Assembly: GCA_023078555.1 (NCBI GenBank)
Contig: CM041204.1
Location: 4,928,430 to 4,992,429 of the forward strand
Length of the DNA stretch: 64,000 bases
Direction: 5' to 3'
Source: Ulva prolifera
Lineage: Eukaryota > Chlorophyta > Ulvophyceae > Ulvales > Ulvaceae
This document shows positions 55,744 to 64,000 of the stretch, in pieces. The notes below the pieces were generated by a model. The model saw nothing but the letters and a program-made list of their open reading frames with translations, did no database searches and was not told the origin of the DNA. Every line of letters starts with the position of its first letter. Position 1 is the stretch's first letter. Position numbers and translations under genes: made by a program.

Positions 55744-58700
55744 ATGGAAGCTGATCAGCATGATATGGAACGCATTGTGGAGGGCCTGCGTGCACTGCGG
55801 GACAGCGACGTTGTTGAAGCTGGTGCGGGCGCCAACTGTGTCGTGCTCCTGCGTACCGTCTGCACCACCCGCGGCTCTATTGTACCTCACGCATGACCTG
55901 CAATGCAGCCCTCATTTCCATCAAGGAGTATGCTGAATCTCCGATGAGCATCACTTTCGTGGACGCCCTGATCTCTCGCTGCCCTGGCCTGGATGAGGTA
56001 TGGGCTGTGTGGCATGCTCACTCGTCACACGGTACAACCCCCGTCACCGTTGCAATCCTGGCCGCACTTCACAGCTTATTACGCATACGCGTGCCACCCG
56101 AGGAGATGCACTGCCCGGTCGCCAACACCCTCAGCAGGCTGGCCAGCGCCCTCGTGTCTACGGAGCTGGGGCCGTTCTATCGCTTCTGCTCCAGCGGAGA
56201 CCACACCAAGGCTAACCACGCCTTGCACCTCCTGGCGACGGCTGCTTCCTACTCTCCATCACACACCATGCAGTTCCTGACCAATTTCAACTTTGCATTC
56301 AACATGCTACCCAAGCTCGCCGCTCCTCGCCGCACAAAGCGCCCTGCTCAAGAATCAGGCCAAAACACAGTGATCCCGGCGGCCACGGCTGCATCTGCCA
56401 GCCCCAGTGCCGACTGGCATGATCCTGACCTTTTCAAGAGGCCCTCACGGGCACTGTTTATTCACCTGACCATGGCGGTGCTGGACAGCGCACCCCCTGG
56501 AGCCGGCGCTGCCATGGCGCTGCGCGCCCCGCAGCTTCTGCCTCTGGCCATGCACAACTTGTCCAGGGATCCGCCACAGACTGCGAGCGACTTCTGCTCC
56601 CTGCTCCTCTCGAAGATTCTGTCACCAGGTCGGTTCACGCCTGCACCTTCCCCCAACTGCCTCGCCCATGTCCTCCACTTAGGCAGTGCTCGTCTAGCAG
56701 TGCCACAGCCTCATGCTATGATCTACCCCACGGCAATGTCCACAACGCAGATCGCATCCTCTGCGACTGCATGCGTCTACGCAGAGGTCCGCCGGCATTG
56801 TGCGATACCCTGCCATTGCAGCAATGCAGCCCGCATTCCCTCAGCTGACCCTAGACCGGCACCGCACGCAATGCAGCCTGGCGAGCTCAGCCTCATGCAT
56901 GCAGGTGCAGACATCGGCGTGCATGCGTGCGCACATCTCCTCGACGGCCAGGCTCTGTGGCAGCTTGCGCTCATCAGCAGCGGCGGCAGGCCGTCGCCTG
57001 CCGATGACACCGCCACAGCCACGCGGGGACGCGACGAGGCGGCCGCCGCAGCCAGCGCGGTGCTGCTGCGTGCCGCGTCGGACCCACGATACGGTCTCTG
57101 GGAGCCGGTGCAGCACAGCAGCAGCAGCACGCTGAGGGTGGCGCCCGTGCGCGCTGCAGGGGTGTCGCTTCGCCTGATGGCTCCGCCACCTGCCACACCC
57201 GCGGAGGCACACGCCCTTGCAGCAGGTGCGCTACACCTGTGCCAGATGGTGCGCGCCGGATGGGGCTATGGGCGTACCTCTGTGTGTTTGAGCTGGTCAT
57301 GAGAAACGACACGTACGAGCGCCGGCCATGCCAGGAATAGTTACACCCTATGACTGAGCACATGTTGTGTTTCAAAGGCGCTCGATCATGCGTCAGCTGC
57401 CGAGGACCATTCACTAAGAAGTGTTCATCCTGGAGCGAACGCTTTTTGAAGCAGCACGTGGTGTTCCTAGCTTTGAACTTTTATGTGTACCAGGCGCTCG
57501 CGACTGTCATGTTGGCAGTGAGACAGAGCACCCGCTGCTGCAGGTGGGGCGGTCACTGGCACTGGAGAAGCCTGGGGTGAAGTCACGCAAGCTCTGCTGG
57601 CTGAGGCAGAGGCCGGCGCTGCTCCTGGGGATAAGACATCCCTGCAGCCAGCAAGGCTACCGCCACGCTGCACCGCGTGTGTGCTGGAATGCGCCCCTGG
57701 CAGCCTGTGGACTCCCAAGAAGCCTCTACTCGGTGCTTTGCTTTGTGCCTGCTTCCACGCAGCGCGCCGATGGCACGGGTGTCCGCCGCGCATGGCGCCG
57801 CAGTAATCTCTGATCCCTCATGAGGCCCCGCTGCCGGCCCATCGTTTGACCTGTCCTGGGGAACAGTCTTGATGCTCATTGCCAGGGATTGTACGCTTAC
57901 AAGAATCACGTCGGTCAGCCACATGCGTGGTGCTCCCACTCTCACAGAAGCACAGTGCTGCTGCACAGGCGGCTCACGCGGGGGTGCCATGCATGCAGGG
58001 CTTGCGAAGCGGCTGCGCTTCCAGTCCGCGCCTGCGCACATGCAGCTCCTGCTGTTTCTCATCTACAGGTCGCCGGCGCTCGCCTCGGCCGTCCTCGGCT
58101 TCCGAGACCTCGCGCCGCATAACACGTCGCCGGAGGGCGCCCGCCTGCGCAGCGCAGTCGCCGCGGCCTGCCTGGAGAGTGCATCGCGGGCCGCGGCGCC
58201 ACTGCATGCAGCGCTGGCGCAGGCCAGTCGTGCGGGCGCTACACAGCTCCCCGGCGGCACCGCGATTCGTGTGTCAAAGTCACAGGTGGCGGGATTCCTT
58301 TCGTCCGTGATGCCACCAAACATCGCAAAGGTGCGCGGGCTGAAGTCCTCCCCCCTCGCCGCGCTGAAGCTGTGATGCATCATGGACCATGGTTCATGGT
58401 GTAAGTCTCTACAACATGATCCCTTGCACGCAGCCAACGCACCATGCCGGATGACTCCATGCGTGCGGCGCGACAATCTAGGTGCTTGACATGGCGTTTG
58501 GTCGATGCTGGCCCGTCAACTGCTCAAATTGCCTTGGCGGGGCTGTGCGTGTGATGCCAATGAATCCATGCCACAAGTGTCGACACATGCGAGGCTCTGG
58601 GCGAGCAGCACCACATGGCTGCTGTGCAGGGCCTCATGAGCAGAGCTCTGGCGTCTCAGGATCCTCCGATGGTGGAGTCCACCCTGCTCACCATGCATGC

Positions 58701-61700
58701 GCAGCTGCAGAGTGTCGCTGTTGTCGCCGCAGCCCTGCGCCACCTCCGCGCGGCATCACCTCCTGCCTCAGCTGGCGGCTGCGCGGTGGCGTCCGATGCG
58801 CACAACCGCTGCACGCCTGTGCCCCACGGCAGCGACAGTGGCCAGGCGTCAGTGGAGGGTGCGGCTACTGGGGCTCTGGCAGTAGAGGAGGTCGAGGCGC
58901 TGCTGTCGCGCCATGTCAGAGCGCACTGCCCGGAGCCAGCAGCTCTGCACAGCCTCTTCCCTAAGCTAGTGCAGGCTGCCTTTGGCAGTTCCGAACAGCC
59001 TCCGCCGATGGAGCAGAACGGAGCCTCGGGTGGAGGCAGCGGCGACAAGAGGAACAACAGGAAGAAAAAGGCAAAGGCAGAAGAGGGCAGGAAGGCTAAG
59101 ACCGGGCAGCACGAGCCGGAGGTTGAGCTGATGGTGAACGTTGAAGGCATGGTGGACGCAGGGCAAGGGGATGGCAGGACAGGGACACAGGGATGGGGTC
59201 AGCAGGAGGCCATTGCCGCGGCAGAGCTGCTGCTCCGGGTGCGCTGCCTCTACGCTAGTGGGAAATGAATGCTGCTGCTGCATTGCAGCCATTCCCTGCC
59301 ACTGCCACAAGTGTGGAGGGTGGGCAGATGGAGCGTGGATCGGCGTTGCAAGCCACGTGTCGCCGAGGCCCAGATGGTAACTGTCGCTGCAACTCAGGGC
59401 GCACTCGCAGAACAGCATGGCAGCAGTCTCACGGCTTCCTGTACCACTGCAGGTGGTCGATGTTCACCAGCAGTGTGACCCGTCCGCCTGGACATCTGCC
59501 GCAGCGACTCCGTGGCAGTTCCTCAGGGTCTTCTCCAAAGCAGCCAACGCAGCACCGCAGGCACCTGTGCCTCTGCAGCGATGCCTGCTGCAAGTCGTGT
59601 CCACTGCGCAGCGGCTGCAGGTTGCTTGCCCTGAGAACCAGACTCACTCGACGTCCTGGTCCGCCACGCACCTGGCTCCTGTGGCAGCTCTGCTAGCTCG
59701 TGCTGAGGACGAACTGGTCGTGGAGCTGTGCGAGGAGACCATCCATTCCACACTCGTGTCTCTCAGGCTGCACTCAGGCCCAGATGAGCTGGTGCGCCTC
59801 TGGCCACCTGCCATGGCTTCCTGCCATATCATGAATTCACCGCATCTGAGGCAGGGACTGAAAACTCGATCCCTGCCGCCTGCGCACAGTCGTTGGCGTC
59901 TCCATGACGTGTGTACTGATGGCGGCATGTCGCATCGGGCGTGTTCATTGGACCTGATCAATGAGGAAACCTTGTTAGAGCTGAGAGCGGTGCAGGTTCT
60001 GCCGTGGGTCCTGATGCTGCCCCACGGCCTCCCCTCACATCCTCAATCAAAGCAACACGCCACAACAGCTGCCGCGGTGCCTGCCTTTGTCATCGACACG
60101 TTGACCAGGGTGTGCCGGCGGCCGTTAGAGGCATGGGGCACGATCGAGCAGCTGGCGACAGCGCACGCCCCCCCACACCGCGCGGGGGCACAGGCAGACC
60201 CCGACACCACGAGGCCGTCAGCAGGGCAGCTGCTGAGCGACGCCTCCACCGCCGCAGTGCTGCCTCTGTTCAGCATGTTTGGGGCAGCTCTGCGCCGCTT
60301 CCGCCGCACTGATGCAAGTTCGAACGGCGCGCATGACTCCGCCACTGCGGCCGCAGCGCAGGCGCCCGTCCGCGAAGCGGACGAGATGGTCTGGGAGTAC
60401 GTGGCCGGGGCGGCAAGGCTGATCCTGCCAGGGACTGTATACACCAGCATCTTTGCCACAGGTCTGTTGGGGCTGGCAGCGGAGGAGCTGTCAGCTTTAC
60501 CTGTCAAATCGGGGCCAGCTGGGCCACGCATCAGGTGGAGCAGCCCTCCTGTCAGTGAAGCAGGTCAGGGTGCCCCGTGCAGCCTCGTCGTGACGGCTGG
60601 CAAGGGCACATCGCCCATGTTCCTGCATCTGCTGCAGTGGTTGTGGGAGACAGCCCGGGAGGGTGCCCCTCCGTGCACTGCAGCGCAAGGCGCAACATCC
60701 CGCGACGCTGACCGACCTGGCAAGAGGAGCAAAGCGACAAAGAAGCGAGCACGGTCACAAGGAGCACCCGTGCCCGGAAGTCAAGGCGTGCTGGTCGCCG
60801 GCCGTGCGGTCTCGGAGTTCTCTGTGGAGGCTGCGCCTGGGCCCGCGCCCCTTGGCGATGTGCACGTCTACTTGAACGGCAGCCTTGGCCAGCCCCGTGA
60901 TGTCCCTGAATCACGGCGTGCTCTGACATCGTATAAGCCAGCCGACACTGCAGCATTGACACAAGCCAAGGGCTGTGCGGTACAGCAGCAATGCGGAAGC
61001 CACCTCGAGCTGATGCGGCTACTCTCAGTGCTGGACCGGGCATGCACTGCCTCAGGTGCCAGCTCCAGGACCGCAATCACTTCAGAGGGCTCTGCAGATC
61101 CGTTTGCTGCTACGGCCGCCTGCGCAGCTGGCCTCCCGGATGCACACCTGCGGTTAGTCATGAGCCCGTGCCTGACTGTGCTGCGCACAGCGCTCCTGCA
61201 TCCACGCGGTGACGGCAGCAGAGGTGCCGCGGCAGAGCCGCTGGACGCCGGGCCAGGACCGAAGCGCAGCAAAAAGTCCTCTAGAAGGCGTAGCCACGCA
61301 GAGGTGCTCGACACAGCGGGCCAAGAGGCCGACGGATCATCAGACACTCGCTATGCAGTAGCAGTTGCTGCTGCAGCGTGTTTTGAGTATCACTCTCGTG
61401 CTCAAGGTTCGGGCGTTGCCAAAGCTGCACTCTCTTCAGCATCCCCAGCGTCTGTAGCTGCCTGGCAAATCATCATGGATGTCAGTGGGAGTAAGGCCAT
61501 GGCAGCAAAGGCCACGTTGAGTACCTGGCACAAAGTAGCGCTGACGTCCGTCATGCTCTTCCTTCAGGTTGAGCCCGGTGCCATGGCAGCTGGTGCTGGC
61601 ATCTCTATGGATTCATCTCTGGAGAGTTGTCTGTCCGGAACAGTGGACCATGCCCGGGAGGCTGAAAAGCAAGGAGCTGTTGCAGTGCTGCTTGCCTCCG

Positions 61701-64000
61701 CAGCGTCACATGGCAGCGGCGCTGCCTCGGCAACTTGCGACGATCCCACAGCTCATGCTCAGCCTGGAGTGTTGAGGAGCGCGGTCAAGGCGGCTGCTGC
61801 AGGGGACGGGGCAGGCGCGTGTCAGCTGCTGTCTTGCACTGCAACAAGGACTCTCCACCTGCTCCCAGGCCAAGTGCTGCATTCAGCGCTGACGTCTCGC
61901 TTTGCATCTTTGGAGGCTGTGCCCGATTCGCAGCGATCACTCCGCTGCCGCCATGCTGCATGCTTGCTGGCACTGGCGGAAGCTTGTTCGCGTCAGGCCT
62001 TCGCAGACACCAGGTCACAGGCAGCAGGCGCACTGCAGGTGCCTGCGCTGCTGCAGCGGGCCTGCTCCTTGGCTCTCACATACGCAGCAGACTCGGCATC
62101 TCCTGCACAGCCCGCAGCGCTTTCGTTTTTGACCTGCTTCTTTCAAGGACTGCGCCAAGCAGACGGAGCGCTGCACACCTTGCACCCCGCAGCAGTGCAA
62201 CTGCTTCTGCAGCCTGCCGACGAATCGCTCCTGCAAGCAGCGCTTGGAACCTCCGCGGCTGCACGCGTGACACTCATGCCAGCCGCCTGCCTGCGAATCG
62301 GCCTGAGTCCCCAGCCTGCCATTGCAGCCGCACGGCTTCTGCTGGCCCTGCTGCAGCCATCCAAAGATGAGCCGGCTGTCCCTCGTCCAAAGCAGATCAT
62401 TGCACAGCAGGCTCGGGTGCTTGCAGCAGTGCTGGTGGCCGCCCGTGACACCCGGAACACAGAGCTGGCGCAGGCCGCCGCCGAACTGGCTGCGGCAGCC
62501 CGGGGGCCCGTGCTGCGGCTGCTTGTGAAACCACCTACACAGGTTGCTGAGCTGGAGTCGAGTGTTGATTGGGATGGCGTTGGGCAGCTGGCGCTGCAGT
62601 GCCTGCAGGTGCAGCCGCTGCAGGTGTGGCACCTGGCCCCGGACTCCCTGAATCAGGGATCCGCGTTCTTCATGTGTCTGTACTGATTTTAAACATTCCT
62701 GGTGCCGGTGGTCCCGGCGCATGGCTGTGCATGGCCATCGCATCTTCAACCACTTCGGCGTACAGAACAGCCCTCACAGGCACGTGCCTGTATCAACATT
62801 CTGGGGTATGGTGCAGGCTCAGAAGCTGCCCACTTTCGTCCGCACCATGCTGCCTGCTGCCGGCTGGGACCTCCACGAGCTGCTCCCAGCACACAGCATG
62901 CTCTTCACGAACGCCCAGTGCCGCCTCGTTGTTGCCTCGCATGTGGTCTGCGCCGCCGCTGCTGTGAGCGGCGTGCGACCCCTGGGTCGGGACGCTGCAC
63001 CGATCTGGACATCCCTCGAGCGCCTCACCGAGGCGCCGCCAGACGCCACGCATGAGCTGCCTGCGCTGTGCGTTCAGCTGCTGACGTGTTGTGTGCGATC
63101 CATGTCCAAGACTCTCAATGCGTGGCCTGGTGCCGCTGACCCTAGCCCGCCCGACCCCATGACCCCTGAAACGGCTGCTGCTGAAGCCGACCAAAGGCCA
63201 TCCAGTGAGCCAGCACACGGAATTGCACCAAGGGCGGCTGGATGTGAGAGTGGCCGGGCGTCTCACGGTCTGTATGGCGTTGTGCGGCCATGGCTTGAGG
63301 TGATCGATTCTCACATCGGAGACGTTGTTGCGCTGCTGCCGGATGCGTCCGTGCATCAGGAGCCATACGCTGAGCTGGCAGCGGCTGCAGCACACCACAG
63401 TACGGCTGCGGCGGCCGCCGCAGCCGGCCCGGCGGCGGCAGTTGCGTGCCGTTCGGCGCGGAGGCTGTGGGCCGCGTTCGTGCGTGAGCCCGAAATCCCT
63501 GCCGCCACGCCCCTGGAGGACTCGTCCGAGCAGTCTGAAGGATCCTCTGATACCTCACAGGACGCGGGGACTGGCGAGGATTCAGCTGGCCGAGGCGCAC
63601 TGGCTGCGAGCATTCCAAGCACTAGCAAAGCTGAGTCAGAGGACGACAGCGATTTGGAGGAGCAAGGGTCAGGGCAAAGGCACACAAGTGCTGCTACAAA
63701 GCAGCAGCCACAGGAGGCGCCAGCATCAGCACCGTCAGACGAGTCGGCGTCGAATGACTCGTCATCAGACCCTTCGCCGGCTAGCGAGGACCCATCTGAC
63801 AGGCAGGCTGCGGGCCGCAACAGCGGAGGTCATTCATGTAATGCAGCCAGCAGCAGGCGGGCAGAGGATGCCGCAGCGCGGCCCGCTGCGAACCTGAAGG
63901 TGGCTGCGGCTGCGCTACAGGCGCTGAGCGCGGTGGCATCGAGCGATGCGGCAATGGCGGTGCTGTTTGACACGTCGGCGATCAAAGCACGCTTTGCGCT
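55744..64000 (+). CDS. URB1: URB1/Npa1-type pre-ribosomal protein, 3' end outside the window
   Basis: A very large nucleolar helical-repeat protein needed early in 60S subunit assembly. The likely start is the ATG at 55744 (MEADQHDMERIVEGLRAL). The Npa1 N-terminal domain follows: FVDALISRCPGLDEVWAVWH, LGPFYRFCSSGDHTKANHAL, HLLATAASYSPSHTMQFLTN, NFAFNMLPKLAAPRR, SRALFIHLTMAVLDSAPPG and SDFCSLLLSKIL. Several exons (57400-59260) lead to one huge exon of about 3.2 kb (near 59450-62680). That exon is rich in Ala/Leu helical repeats broken by disordered, Lys-rich nuclear-localisation-like patches (KRSKATKKRARS; KRSKKSSRRRS). Later exons from about 62730 continue with RTMLPAAGWDLHELLPAH and an acidic Ser-rich stretch to the window end. 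Identification rests mainly on the N-terminal domain; the rest diverges strongly. Exon borders are approximate. Confidence 0.75.

Noticed and set aside
60552-62749. Long minus-strand frames opposite the URB1 large exon
   Set aside because: Typical antisense openness opposite a GC-rich, Ala/Leu-rich coding exon; no family motifs.
63356-63820. 154-codon minus frame, Ser/Asp-rich
   Set aside because: Mirror of the acidic, Ser-rich URB1 stretch on the + strand.
1-64000. CRISPR arrays, rRNA or tRNA genes, intact transposons
   Set aside because: No regularly spaced repeats, no rRNA-like blocks, no reverse transcriptase or transposase motifs were seen; tRNA folds were only checked by eye for T-loop motifs.

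Overview
The window is nuclear DNA of a green alga, probably a trebouxiophyte or a close chlorophyte relative. The genes are intron-rich with short introns (about 70-850 bp). Introns end mostly in GCAG, several use GC donors, and TGTAA (the usual chlorophyte poly(A) signal) lies shortly after many stop codons. Many products are plant-lineage plastid proteins: Whirly, fibrillin/PAP, TGD4, a NUMOD3 protein and a cyanobacterial-type MurJ. The phylum call is inference from gene content; no marker gene fixes the species. I saw no rRNA, tRNA, CRISPR array or intact transposon.

Layout. 1-1620: no convincing gene, but one copy of a dispersed ~85 bp repeat. 1621-4006 (+): MurJ-like lipid II flippase. 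5225-6897 (+): exosome subunit RRP4, convergent with RPF2 (7350-8806, -). 11376-13666 (+): CDF zinc transporter with a very His-rich loop. 14401-15176 (+): tail-anchored LysM protein. 16485-18613 (+): disordered reading frame followed by a fibrillin/PAP domain, convergent with ribosomal protein uS4/RPS9 (18790-19672, -). 20569-24149 (+): UshA/5'-nucleotidase-type phosphatase. 25094-26067 (+): Whirly. 26319-28864 (-): unknown coiled-coil protein. 29749-34810 (-): large kinase-like protein that looks like a pseudokinase. 35830-37435 (-): NADPH-thioredoxin reductase. 37708-40385 (-): OLA1/YchF ATPase. 41147-44072 (-): plastid NUMOD3 protein. 44782-47656 (+): WDR89-like WD40 protein. 48868-50044 (-): inositol monophosphatase, divergent from TGD4 (50446-53028, +). 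53527-55010 (+): an FHA-parvulin (Pin1-type) fusion. 55744 to the window end (+): URB1/Npa1, truncated by the window edge.

Two functional themes recur. One is ribosome production and use: RRP4, RPF2, RPS9, URB1 and OLA1. The other is plastid envelope, membrane and nucleoid biology: MurJ, fibrillin, Whirly, TGD4, the NUMOD3 protein and possibly the LysM protein. MurJ and a LysM protein about 10 kb apart raise the question of plastid peptidoglycan in this alga.

Exon models for MurJ, RRP4, RPF2, LysM, RPS9, the 5'-nucleotidase, thioredoxin reductase, inositol monophosphatase, TGD4 and FHA-Pin1 were built by hand. In each, splice phases agree at every junction and the total is a whole number of codons. 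The other gene spans are approximate.
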